Source of the DNA: a virus
DNA: 64,000 nt
Virus record (IMG/VR): IMGVR_UViG_3300042308_000216
Location: 31,878-95,877 of that record
Reading direction: 5' to 3' (one strand)
Shown here: in pieces, positions 1 to 10,400 of the stretch
Layout: each line of letters opens with the position of its first letter
Numbering within the stretch: position 1 is the first letter of the stretch
The notes under the pieces: model-generated
The model's database searches: none
Told to the model about the DNA's origin: nothing
What the model saw: only the letters and a program-made list of their open reading frames with translations
Position numbers and translations under genes: made by a program

Positions 1-2
1 AT

Positions 3-89
3 CATAAAAAGGGTTATATTTACCAACTGAATTACCTACCTTTAAGCAGAGGCATTATAGCAGGTATATCATTCCAATTGAATAGATAA
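3..89 (+). CDS. C-terminal end of an upstream gene (partial)
   Basis: An open frame enters from the left edge and stops with TAA two bases before the next ATG. The 28 visible residues end in GISFQLNR. The 2-nt spacing to the next gene matches the tight packing of the structural operon, so this is most likely the tail of another virion gene. Too little is visible to name it. Confidence 0.55.
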   Translation, partial: HKKGYIYQLNYLPLSRGIIAGISFQLNR

Positions 90-91
90 CT

Positions 92-844
92 ATGATAACA
101 TTAAACCAAATGATTTATCAAATCTATGAAGGACTTCAGATTACATCTGATGATACTTCATTAGATAAAAGGTTGATTAAAGATTTGATTAATCAATCAA
201 GAGCTAATTGGATTAGAAAAGAACACAATAAGAACAGAAGTATTGATGATAATGTCATCCAAGATTTAGGTTGTATAGACATTGAGCTTACAGATAGGAT
301 ATCAGCTAATTGCTGTGACATATCTACAGATTGTAGGATTCTTAGGTCTAAAAATAAAATACCTAATGCTATTGAGTTAAACCATGAAAAGATAATCACT
401 AGAGTATCAGCAGTAGACTTTATGTCTATTCCTGTTATAGTTATGGATTATGATGCTGCTATTTATTTTGGCAATGGTAGATACAATAAAAAAGCTTTAG
501 CTGCTTTTATTAAGAGTAATTATTTATACATTATATATAACAAAGGTGCTTACAATATGCTAATTGAAAAATTAAATGTTCAAGGTGTATTTGAAGATCC
601 TACAGAAGCTGCACAATTTGATAATGGTTGTGGTGAACCTTGTTTTACTTGGGATTCACGTTATCCTATTAATGCTTGGATGTGGCAGACTTTAGTTAAA
701 CCAGAAGTACTTAATGAATTGAGAGTTAAGAGAACCTTATATAGAGATGATAACAACAATGCTAAGGATGATGCTATTCCATCAGTAGCAGCTAATTTCA
801 CACAAGCTGGTACAGATCCTGGTCAAAGCAGGCAACAAGAATAA
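92..844 (+). CDS. Virion connector/ring-like structural protein
   Basis: 250 residues. The N-terminus is helical (LNQMIYQIYEGLQITSDD, then an RLIKDLINQSRANWIRK helix), the opening style of phage head-to-tail adaptors that start with a helical bundle and continue into a beta domain. The middle is beta-rich and the tail is acidic and polar. It lies first in a run that leads through an HU/IHF-like protein and a gp4-like candidate to the muzzle protein, the position of ring/connector genes in crAss-like phages. The role rests on position and fold impression; I see no catalytic motif. Its end overlaps the next ATG by one base. Other head-completion proteins are possible. Confidence 0.55.
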   Translation: MITLNQMIYQIYEGLQITSDDTSLDKRLIKDLINQSRANWIRKEHNKNRSIDDNVIQDLGCIDIELTDRISANCCDISTDCRILRSKNKIPNAIELNHEKIITRVSAVDFMSIPVIVMDYDAAIYFGNGRYNKKALAAFIKSNYLYIIYNKGAYNMLIEKLNVQGVFEDPTEAAQFDNGCGEPCFTWDSRYPINAWMWQTLVKPEVLNELRVKRTLYRDDNNNAKDDAIPSVAANFTQAGTDPGQSRQQE

Positions 845-1368
845 TGACAAGAAAAGATTCTAAAAACAAGTTTGATGTACATAATACTTATGAAGATATT
901 TATAAGCATTATAAAGTAAATACAGATAAGCCAATAGATAAAGCTAACCATGCTGCAGTATTGGCTGATACTTTTGAAACTCTAATGAACATGGTAATCA
1001 AAGATGGTTACTCATTAAAGTTTCCACACAAGTTTGGAGAATTGGAAATACAAAAGAAAAAACAGAAGATAGTTTATAATGAGAATGGTTCTATAAATAG
1101 AATCTGTTATAAAATTGATTGGGGTGAGACTAAGAAACACTGGCAAACAGTTTATGGTGATATCTCATCTGAAGATTTAAAACAGATTAAGAATAAACCT
1201 AAAATCTATTGTAAGAATAAATATAGAATGAAGTTTAAATATATTAAAGATAAAGCTGTATATAAAGGTAAGTCAGCAGTAATGTTTATACCAAGTAGAA
1301 AATGGTGTAGAGAATTAGCTACTCATCTTAAAACAAATCCTTATAGAACAGATTATAAAGAACAATGA
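844..1368 (+). CDS. HU/IHF-like virion protein
   Basis: 174 residues. Residues about 35-75 resemble the HU/IHF fold: a helix (NHAAVLADTFETLMNMVIKD) followed by GYSLKFPHKFGELEIQKKK, which corresponds to the G-x-V-x-hydrophobic-P-x-FG-x-F strand of HU proteins. crAss-like phages encode an IHF-like subunit among their structural genes, which fits this location. The C-terminal half is lysine-rich and could bind nucleic acid or a protein partner. It ends with an ATGA overlap with the next gene, suggesting coupled translation. The fold call is moderately firm; whether it still binds DNA or is purely structural cannot be seen. Confidence 0.6.
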   Translation: MTRKDSKNKFDVHNTYEDIYKHYKVNTDKPIDKANHAAVLADTFETLMNMVIKDGYSLKFPHKFGELEIQKKKQKIVYNENGSINRICYKIDWGETKKHWQTVYGDISSEDLKQIKNKPKIYCKNKYRMKFKYIKDKAVYKGKSAVMFIPSRKWCRELATHLKTNPYRTDYKEQ

Positions 1369-1655
1369 TTATAAAATTAAATGCTATGGCAGACAATAAA
1401 AAAAGGTGGGAGAAATCAGAAACTGCTGATGGAATCACTAAGAGAGTATCAGTTGAACAAGTTGAAAATGGTTACATTGTAACTATGGAAAAATATGGTA
1501 GACCATCTATAGATGATGAAGATGATAGCAAATATACTAATGATTGCAAGAAATATATTTCTAAGAAAAATCCTCTTGAAGGTATGGCACCTAAGACAGA
1601 GAAAGAATCTGTAGAAGATAAAATTCTTGATGGACTAGAAAACTTATCCTTTTAA
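1365..1655 (+). CDS. Small acidic hypothetical protein
   Basis: 96 residues, starting at the ATG inside the ATGA overlap; an internal ATG at 1386 (MADNKKRW) is an alternative start. It has a short beta-like region (VEQVENGYIVTMEKYGRP) followed by an acidic stretch (SIDDEDDSKY) and a charged helix at the end. There is no recognisable domain. It sits between the HU/IHF-like gene and the tail adaptor candidate, so a minor virion or assembly role is plausible but unproven. Confidence 0.6.
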   Translation: MIIKLNAMADNKKRWEKSETADGITKRVSVEQVENGYIVTMEKYGRPSIDDEDDSKYTNDCKKYISKKNPLEGMAPKTEKESVEDKILDGLENLSF

Positions 1656-1660
1656 TAACT

Positions 1661-2629
1661 ATGGCTACTTCAGGTAAACTTATCAGTTTAAAAACTATTG
1701 TAGAGAGAGTCTACATGGATTTTGGATTCAATTATTCATTATCATTCACAGAAGCTGCTGAATGGGCTGGTAGTTTACTTGCTTTACTTAAAGCTCCTGT
1801 AGTATTACAACACCATGTTGAAGAGATTGTAATTGATGAAGGTAGAGGTAAACTCCCTTGTGATTTAGAATCTATTATACAAACTGCTAGAAAAGTAGAA
1901 GGTGTTAGTGATGGTTGTTCTACAGGTGTAATTGCTACATTAGATAGAGGTACACAGTATGTAGAAATCTCTGCTATTGATATTGTAAATAGAAAGTTTA
2001 AGTTATGTGGTTGTAATGCATTCACTACTTGTGATGAGTGTACTACTGTTGAAGGTCCAGATATTCCAGGAAATATTCCTTGTGAACCTCGTAAACCTAT
2101 TATCAGAAGATATGGTGGTGGTACTGAAAGACCTAACTTTAGATTAGAGCCTATGAGATGGGCTACTGATTCTTTTAATAATAGTATGCATTGTACTAAT
2201 TATGATTATGCTTGTGGTCGTGGAACTAGTACATATACAGTAAATGGTAATTACATATTTACATCTTTTGACCATGGTTCTGTAATGATGGCTTACTTAG
2301 CTATACCTACAGATGAAGAAGGTTATCCTTTAATTCCTGCAGATGAATGGTGGAGACAAGCAGTACAATATGAAATTGCTTATAAGATTGCAATGAAATT
2401 ATTTATCCAAGGTAATATTGCAGATAAAACATTTCAATACATTGAAAAAGAAAGAGATTGGAAAGTAGGACAAGCTGTTAATAAATCTAAAATGCCTTCT
2501 ATTGATGAGATGGAATCATTTAAGAATCAGTGGCTTAGACTTATTCCAAATTATAACAACCATACTACATTCTTTAAGAATATGCAGATGCCAGAGAGAA
2601 TGTTTAATCATCCATATAGATACTTTTAA
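1661..2629 (+). CDS. Tail tubular/adaptor-like protein (P22 gp4-like candidate)
   Basis: 322 residues. The N-terminal helices (LISLKTIVERVYMDFGFNYSLSFTEAAEWAGSLLALL) followed by a strand that mentions DEGRGKLPCDLESI match the pattern of podovirus head-tail adaptors: a helical layer that bonds to the ring above and a beta domain below. A cysteine-rich loop (CGCNAFTTCDECTT, residues about 114-127) could bind zinc. The C-terminal third is helical. It directly precedes the muzzle/stabilisation gene by 3 nt, the arrangement of tail tubular and stabilisation genes in crAss-like genomes. The name is inferred from position and general architecture; a structural search would settle it. Confidence 0.55.
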   Translation: MATSGKLISLKTIVERVYMDFGFNYSLSFTEAAEWAGSLLALLKAPVVLQHHVEEIVIDEGRGKLPCDLESIIQTARKVEGVSDGCSTGVIATLDRGTQYVEISAIDIVNRKFKLCGCNAFTTCDECTTVEGPDIPGNIPCEPRKPIIRRYGGGTERPNFRLEPMRWATDSFNNSMHCTNYDYACGRGTSTYTVNGNYIFTSFDHGSVMMAYLAIPTDEEGYPLIPADEWWRQAVQYEIAYKIAMKLFIQGNIADKTFQYIEKERDWKVGQAVNKSKMPSIDEMESFKNQWLRLIPNYNNHTTFFKNMQMPERMFNHPYRYF

Positions 2630-2632
2630 TAT

Positions 2633-5600
2633 ATGCCAGCTAGTAAAAATACATGGAATAAGGGACTTAATTCTGATTTATCTAAACTAAAAAGTCAACA
2701 AGATAGTTATTTAGATGCTAAGAATATTAGAGTACTTACAGATGAAGGTACTTCAAGTTTAGCCATAGAAAATATTAAAGGCACTAAACTTAGTTTTAAA
2801 TTACCGCAAGTTCAAAAAACTTTTAAAGTTGATTTTACAGGTGTTGAGGGAAATGTAACTGTTTTTATAGATAGAATAGATACTATTGATGGTTTTGTAA
2901 TTCAAAATGCAGCAGGAAAATCTAATCAAATTATTGCTGATGAACTAAATACTTTAATACAAGCATCTACTCTTTTATATGATAATCAATATATTAAAGC
3001 ATACTACAATAATAACTATATAGTTATATATGATTTTTTACCGCAGTCAGAAGTTGATGCTGGTATATCTGGTATTAATGTTCAAACAACTCCTTCTGCA
3101 TCTGTTATTAGAACTAGAGCTGTATATAACCATACAATACTTGGTTGGGGATATTATAATGACAACTTAGTTATTATTAGTTGTGATGCAAATAGTAATT
3201 CTGAAACTCCTGTTGGAACAGAAGGTTTTATATGGGATGTTAGATATATTAATCAAGATAATACTATTTCAAATCCTGATGGTGATTATTTAAATCCACT
3301 TTACCATCTTAAGTATGCTGGTAAATTAGATTTATCTAGACAGTATGCTATCTATAAACATTTAAAATGTAGATATGAAAGTTCTGAAATAATAAGATTA
3401 GTGTGGACTGATTGGAACAATAACCTTAGAACTTGTAATATAGCAGAACCGCAAATATGGGCAACACCTGAAACTGTATTTTCATTTTTACCAGTACATG
3501 CACCACAAAAACCTGTAGTATCAAGAGTTATACTTGGGGGTAATTTACCTGTAGGTAAGTATCAATATTTTTATCAATTATACACTGAGCAAGGAGCTGT
3601 ATCTACTTACTCTCCTTTAAGTAATTTAATTGGATTAAATGCTGGTGATTTAAGCTATGCTCAAAATGGAGGATTACAAGGACAGCCAGCTGGTAAATCT
3701 ACTGAGATAACTATTATTAATTTAGATACTAACTATTCTTTTATAAGATTAGGTTATGTTATATATCAAACTGCGGATAATCCAGAGGCTTTTTGGTTTT
3801 TTGAAGATATTGTACCTCAAAGTGGTACATATACTACAACACATAATGGTAATGAAAACGATATACCTATTGAACCATTCTCTGTAATAACTAATTTAAA
3901 TAAACCACCCAGCATCTTTAAAACTATTGATGTAGTTAGAAATAGATTATTTGCAGCCAATGCAAAGACTATAAAATTTGATATGGATGGTGTATTTGAT
4001 ACTAGAGCATATAGATATACTAGGGTTAGTAAACTTGCTAAATTATATAATGAACAATCAGATGTATTTGGTTTTCCAAGTGTACTTATAAATGGTGCTA
4101 CAAATACTGTTAGTATTGAAAATGTTACACAAACAGGTACTTTTTATGAACAGTTATTAGCAATACCTGATTCTTTTGATTTAATTAATCCATTTAATAA
4201 TGAAGATCCAACTAATGATTTTAATAATAATAATTGGATTACAAACTCACAATTTAAATATCAAAAAGATGGCTTAACTATAGGAGGATCAGGTCCTAAC
4301 ATATCTTATGATTTTTGTATAGCTAATAACATTGCTGAAACAGGAAACTTTCAACCAACAGGTAGTCCTTATCTAGGACCTAGATTAGATTATAATGGTA
4401 TTTATGCATCAGAATTTAATGATACATATACTTATGCAGCTGGAGCAAGTCAGTGGTTAGATACACCTAAAAGTCCATTAATTGAAACATTGTTTACAGG
4501 ATACTCAAGAGGTGAAGTTTATAGATGGGGTATTGTATTTTTTGATAAATATGGTTTTCCATCTTATGCTAATTGGATAGGAGATATCAAATTTCCATTT
4601 TCAACTGATGATAATGGAAATTATGGATTAACTAAAGAAACTACAGGAGTTAATGGTAGTCCGTTTTTCCTTATTAATGATCCTACCAAAGTAAAAAGAA
4701 CATACGGTACTGGACCTGACCCATTTAATATATTTAATATAACAAGTAATACTGATATAATTTTAAATGGTAATTTTCTTTGGAATTACAATGCTGTAAA
4801 TTCTAATAATACATCTTCACAGTTTTGTGATGAGTTAAATGCTGCTGGTATTGGTTTAACTGCAACAGCTGTTTTTCCATCAGTTTCAAATAGTCCAATT
4901 ATGATTTCAGGAGCTCCTTCAGGATCTACATTATCATTATACAGGCATATTAATCAGGTAGGTAATAGTGGGTCTGATCTTTATTTACTATCTCCTACTA
5001 ATCCAGTAGAGACACAGCAACTAGGAATTACATTTTACTTAGATACTACAACTCCTCAATTCCAAGCAATTAAAGATAGTATATCAGGTTGGTCTTATGT
5101 TAGAGTAAAGAGAGATGTAGTTAATAGTACTAAATTGGGTACAGGATATTTACAACCTACATTCCAACTATTTAACAATTCAAATGCAGAAGATGGCCTT
5201 GCTTTAATACCATATGAAAAAGGATATATGTCTTCCTATGTACGTACAGGAACAAGTCAACTTAATTCAAGGTGGAATTATCTTGCAAGTAGAGTTAGAG
5301 CACAAAACCAAGTTTTTGTAGCCCCTAATTTTTTAACTAGATCTGTTGGTGGATTTTCACAAAGAGACTACATAAGATTTATAGGAAGAACAAAAGTGTT
5401 ACCTAATGCAGTAAAATACTGGCAAGAAATACTTAGTCCTGATTTTAATAACTATGATCCAGGTAATGGAGGTGGTGTTGGTTCTTTTATGTATTATGTA
5501 AAATCCAATGACTTTGATTACAATTATTTAGATTCAGGAACTACATATCCACCTTCATCAATAGCTACAACAAGTAATTATTTAAATGTTAATAGTACTT

Positions 5601-7432
5601 GGGAAGTAAAGGCTAGATTATGGGTAAATAAAAGTACTACAGGTAATTACCTTGAACCTACTTTAGGTCCACTATTTACTAAGTTTTATAATATGTCTGA
5701 TGGTGGGCTAGATTTTAATATGTATACTCCTATTGATAATTTAAAATTTACACAATGGGGTACTCAATGTGAAATAGTGCAATTTGATTCTGCAAGGTCT
5801 TATCCAGATACAGCTAATGTTTATGGAGATTTAGTACAATTTCCATTTTATTTAGCATCTTATGAAAGATTCTTAGCTAAACAATATGGTGGAGCTTCAA
5901 GGTCAGCTAGATATGGTAATCAGTATATACTTACAAATCACTTTATGCCTTATCCATCAATACCTGATGCTGTAATAAGAAATGATGTTTATGGTGGAGA
6001 TACTTATGTTAATTATTTTGATTGGCAAAGATCTAATCCTAATGGTAGTGATGTAAGTGGATGGCCTGTTGAAACTGGCCCAAATGGTGTAGATGCAAAC
6101 TACAGACCTACAGGAGTAGCAGTATTCTTTCCAGCAGAATGTATTTTTAATGCAGATTTAAATACTTCTACTGCAGGACATGCATCAGTTAGACCTGATA
6201 CAGCCCCAATGGATATAGCTAACTATACCTATAATCCAGCAATGTCTCAACAAAATACAACTAATGTATTTGTATCAAAAGGATTTAATCAAACTAGTGT
6301 AGGTGAAGAACCACATACTATATATGGTTCAGATCCTAAAATAGATAATGAAAGGTCAGATGCTTGGAGAACATTGTTTATTAACAACTCTTTATCTGTT
6401 AATGGTAACTATGGTGAGATTAATAGAATAGCACAATTTAAAGATAAGTTGTTTTACTATCAAAATGATGCTGTTGGTATAGCAGCAGTTGATGAAAGAA
6501 TTCTTGAAAATGATGGTGATGTTAATCAAACTCAATTAGGTATTGGTAGACTATTACAGAGATATGATTATATAACTACAGAAACAGGATGCAAGCATTC
6601 TTTTGCTGTAGAGACTACAGGTGATGGTATTTACCATTATGATTCTTTTATTAATAAACTATTTAAATATACATTAGGTAGATCAAAAGCAGACTCTGAT
6701 GGTATGAATCCATTAACAGATATTAAAGGATTAGTAGGTTTCTTTAGAACTGCATTTGTTGGTAGTACTCTTAAATCAGAAGATAAAATATTAAGAAAAG
6801 ATAGTAGAGTAGGTATTGTATCTGGATATAATTCAGAATACAATACTGTATATTTTACTTTCTTTGATGAAGAAGAAGGTATTCAACATACTATATCTTA
6901 TAATGAGTTAATGGATGCTTTTGAATCATTCTATGATTTCTACCCATCTATGTATCTAAATATGAGAAAAAGGTTTTTATCATTAGATCCAAATATTACT
7001 GGTAATGGTTATATGCATAATCTTGGGTTAAGAAATAATTTCTATGACCAATGGTTTCCATCAACTGTTAAGTTTAGAGTTAATGAAAATTCAGATCTTG
7101 TTAAAACATTTGATAACTTTCAGATTAATACTGAAGTTATTATAAACAATTTACAAACTGCAAGAACAGTTACCTCTTATTCTATTTCTAATGACTATCA
7201 AATTATTCCAGAAATAGATGCTAACTTTGTACAAAAGATAAGAAGTTGGAGAATGATTATTCCAAGAGACGAGACTAACCCTGCATTGACTATTAAACCT
7301 AGAATATCAGATAAGTATATGGATGTTACATTTAATTATTATGATAGTAATGGTGGTTTAGGAGATGATATATTTAGACTACATGATGTAATAACAGAAT
7401 ATTCAATGAGAAGTAAAATTTTACCTAAATAA
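2633..7432 (+). CDS. Tail stabilisation/muzzle-like structural protein
   Basis: 1599 residues, rich in Asn, Tyr, Thr and Gly and almost wholly beta-strand in character. The opening (NTWNKGLNSDLSKL, then YLDAKNIRV and SSLAIENIKG) is the typical start of the large stabilisation protein of crAss-like phages (the P22 gp10-like gene of p-crAssphage, muzzle in crAss001). Such proteins form the distal nozzle that closes the short tail and gates ejection. It follows the gp4-like gene and precedes the cargo genes, as expected. There are no transmembrane segments or enzymatic motifs. Length is in the family range (about 1300-1700). Confidence in a tail structural role is high; the exact hub or muzzle assignment is inferred. 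Confidence 0.75.
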   Translation: MPASKNTWNKGLNSDLSKLKSQQDSYLDAKNIRVLTDEGTSSLAIENIKGTKLSFKLPQVQKTFKVDFTGVEGNVTVFIDRIDTIDGFVIQNAAGKSNQIIADELNTLIQASTLLYDNQYIKAYYNNNYIVIYDFLPQSEVDAGISGINVQTTPSASVIRTRAVYNHTILGWGYYNDNLVIISCDANSNSETPVGTEGFIWDVRYINQDNTISNPDGDYLNPLYHLKYAGKLDLSRQYAIYKHLKCRYESSEIIRLVWTDWNNNLRTCNIAEPQIWATPETVFSFLPVHAPQKPVVSRVILGGNLPVGKYQYFYQLYTEQGAVSTYSPLSNLIGLNAGDLSYAQNGGLQGQPAGKSTEITIINLDTNYSFIRLGYVIYQTADNPEAFWFFEDIVPQSGTYTTTHNGNENDIPIEPFSVITNLNKPPSIFKTIDVVRNRLFAANAKTIKFDMDGVFDTRAYRYTRVSKLAKLYNEQSDVFGFPSVLINGATNTVSIENVTQTGTFYEQLLAIPDSFDLINPFNNEDPTNDFNNNNWITNSQFKYQKDGLTIGGSGPNISYDFCIANNIAETGNFQPTGSPYLGPRLDYNGIYASEFNDTYTYAAGASQWLDTPKSPLIETLFTGYSRGEVYRWGIVFFDKYGFPSYANWIGDIKFPFSTDDNGNYGLTKETTGVNGSPFFLINDPTKVKRTYGTGPDPFNIFNITSNTDIILNGNFLWNYNAVNSNNTSSQFCDELNAAGIGLTATAVFPSVSNSPIMISGAPSGSTLSLYRHINQVGNSGSDLYLLSPTNPVETQQLGITFYLDTTTPQFQAIKDSISGWSYVRVKRDVVNSTKLGTGYLQPTFQLFNNSNAEDGLALIPYEKGYMSSYVRTGTSQLNSRWNYLASRVRAQNQVFVAPNFLTRSVGGFSQRDYIRFIGRTKVLPNAVKYWQEILSPDFNNYDPGNGGGVGSFMYYVKSNDFDYNYLDSGTTYPPSSIATTSNYLNVNSTWEVKARLWVNKSTTGNYLEPTLGPLFTKFYNMSDGGLDFNMYTPIDNLKFTQWGTQCEIVQFDSARSYPDTANVYGDLVQFPFYLASYERFLAKQYGGASRSARYGNQYILTNHFMPYPSIPDAVIRNDVYGGDTYVNYFDWQRSNPNGSDVSGWPVETGPNGVDANYRPTGVAVFFPAECIFNADLNTSTAGHASVRPDTAPMDIANYTYNPAMSQQNTTNVFVSKGFNQTSVGEEPHTIYGSDPKIDNERSDAWRTLFINNSLSVNGNYGEINRIAQFKDKLFYYQNDAVGIAAVDERILENDGDVNQTQLGIGRLLQRYDYITTETGCKHSFAVETTGDGIYHYDSFINKLFKYTLGRSKADSDGMNPLTDIKGLVGFFRTAFVGSTLKSEDKILRKDSRVGIVSGYNSEYNTVYFTFFDEEEGIQHTISYNELMDAFESFYDFYPSMYLNMRKRFLSLDPNITGNGYMHNLGLRNNFYDQWFPSTVKFRVNENSDLVKTFDNFQINTEVIINNLQTARTVTSYSISNDYQIIPEIDANFVQKIRSWRMIIPRDETNPALTIKPRISDKYMDVTFNYYDSNGGLGDDIFRLHDVITEYSMRSKILPK

Positions 7433-7434
7433 GC

Positions 7435-10400
7435 ATGGCAGAGAAAAATTCACTTTGGAAGAACATTAGAAATAAGGCTAAGCAAAACAGAGCCTCTGGT
7501 GCTACACCTAAAAAGCCTACTACAGAAATGCTTAGGCAAGAAAGAAAGATTAGAGCTCAAAAAGCTGGTGGTGGACCAGTAAAAGAAAACCCATTGTATA
7601 AATCTAATGAAGATTATGCATATAATCAATGGGTGCAATCTATGCCTGAAAACCTTAGACAAGAATCTCCAGGTTATAACATGAGAGGTGCTTGGGAAGG
7701 TGGGTTAGAACCTGAAATGTTTTACAGAGATGAGCAAGGAACCTTTAGAACTGCTCATGAACCACATCCATTTAATCCTACATATGAACCACATTTAGGA
7801 AGTAGAAATCCTAATACTGGAGAAATATTAAAATCACCAGAACACCATACTTATGATATGGCTATTGAAGGTGATATTAGAGCAGGGTATACTCCAAGAG
7901 TAGATGCTAGAACAGGTACAATGTATTCAACTAATTCTAGTGATCCTACAACAGCAGGACCATTTAAAGAATATGCTACAGGAAGCTTTGTAGGTGAAGA
8001 TGATGAACTTGAAAAGAAACTTGCTGACTTAAGAAAACAAGCAGCAAAACCTGCTAACAAAGTACCTACTGCACAAGAGAATTTTATTAATGCTACTAAA
8101 AATATTCCTAATTATAGTATGGATCCTAATTACCAAGCTCCAGCTGTAGGAACTAATTACACTACTAAAGAAGAAATGTCTGCTAGACCTTACCCAGCAT
8201 CTGGTAAAATAGATATTGATCCAGGAGCAGAGTTGTTGCCTTTTGCTGTTTTTGAAGCTATGAGTATTCCAGGACTAGTTAAAAACTATAAATATAACAT
8301 GAATCTTTATAAAAATGCTCCTACTATAGGTAATTTTAATATGGCACATCCAAGAAATTTAAAAAGAGCAAAAGATGCTTTAAATAAAGCTGCAATAATA
8401 ACAGCATCTGAAACTGTGCCTGAACTTATTAATGCAGCTGGAGGATATACTATAAATAATAATAAATCTATGAAAAATAATAATCAATCTTGGAAAGAGT
8501 ATCTTAAGTATGCACAAGGTGGACATACTAATCCATATAACCAATATCAGGATGACCAATATCTTCAATATGAAGTAGGTGGTAAAGTATGGAAAAACAT
8601 TGCTGCAGGTTTATATGGAGCAGGTGAAGGTATATTAGATACTGTAACTATGGGAGCTACTGATGAATTAACTGATAAAGGATTTGAAGCTCTTAGTAAA
8701 GCAGGAAATAAAAACATAGATTTAAATAATCCTGATGATGTTAAGTTTTTAAAATCACAGCAAAAAGTTAAAGGTTATAGTAATGCAGCAGGTGCTATTG
8801 GTACTGCAGCAGTTACAGGTAATGTTCAAGGTGCTATCAAGCAAGGTACTAAAGGATTGAATACTGCATTCCAAGCTACTGATGGTATGAGTGATGATTT
8901 TAAAAAATGGTCACAAGGAGTTACTGGTGTTGCAGGAGTTGCTTCTGGATTTGCAGGAGGTATGAATTCAGATAGTTTTAATGCTGCTGCAAAAGCAGGA
9001 ACAGGTGTTGCAGGCTTTGGGCAAAAAGTAGGTAAGTATTCACCATTAATAGGACAAGCTTCAGGATTTATTGGAGGTAATGACCAGCCACTTTGGCAAC
9101 AAGGTCAAGCACAACAAGATACTTTAAATTCTCCAGATTATATTGCAGCACAAAGAGAAAAAAATGCATCTTATACAAACCAAGGATTAATGTATGGTCA
9201 AGGTGGAAACATGTCAAATAATTCATTAAATTTGCGTGACACTATGGGGTACAATAGATTTGCTCAAGGCGGTGCATTTAATCAATATGGAATAAATATG
9301 ATTCCAGAATCTGCAGGATTGCATCATCAAAGTGCTTATGGTGGTGTACCTATTGGACCTAATGCTTTAGCTGAAGGTGGAGAGATTAAAATGGATAATG
9401 GTGATGGTAGCCAATATATAGTATCAGACCAAGTTGATGGTGCTGAAACTCAAAAAGATTTTACCTTTTCTAAAGGCGGTAAGTATAAAGAACTTAATAG
9501 AACTTTAGCTGATGGTATGAAACAAGACCTTAACAAATATACTTATGGTTCATTAGCTACCAGTGATAGAGTTAAAGGTGATTTAAGAAGACCTAATGAT
9601 TCTTACTCTCAAAGTACTGTAGAGCAAATTAAAAATAAGTGGCAACAGAAAACAGAATATGCTAGACAACGTAGTCAGCAAGAACAAGCTATTGCACAAG
9701 CAGAAGAACAAAAGAGAATGGCAGAAGAGCAGTACATAGCTGCTTATGGTGGTAGAATTAATCCTAAGAAATATCCAGGATTAAATATGACTAAAAAAGC
9801 TAAAGGTGGTTATGTTCATAATCAAATGATTCAACCTATGTTAGCTGAAGGTGGTCCATTATATGGAGACCCTGCATCACCATATACTTATGCAATGGGT
9901 GGAGTTGGAAATAGTATAAATACAAATCAACCTAGTAATCAACCAAGATATACTTCTTGGGAAGATATGAGAACAAAAATGAATGCAGCTCAAGCAGCTA
10001 AACCTCAACTAACTTTAGATCAGCAAAGAGCACAAGATAGTCAAACTATGGGAAGAATAGGTCAGATATTTGATTCTTATAATCATCCTAATACACCTAA
10101 TCTTGTTAGCAGTCCTAGACCTATTAATTTCCAAGTACCAACTGGCTATGCTCAAGGTGGTATGTATGGTGACCCATATGCTAGAGGTGGTCAAATAGAT
10201 TACACTAATGATATGTATAGTATGTATGCAGGTGGTGGTCCAATGCCTAGTGATTTACCACAAGCATTTAATGGTCCTGCTGCACAGAATAGTAATGGTA
10301 TGTATTTATACCCTGAAGGGGGTCCAGGTGTAATACCAACAGGCAATCCAATATACACACCAGATTCTGGAATAGAACAGTTTGCTCCTGATGCTTCTTG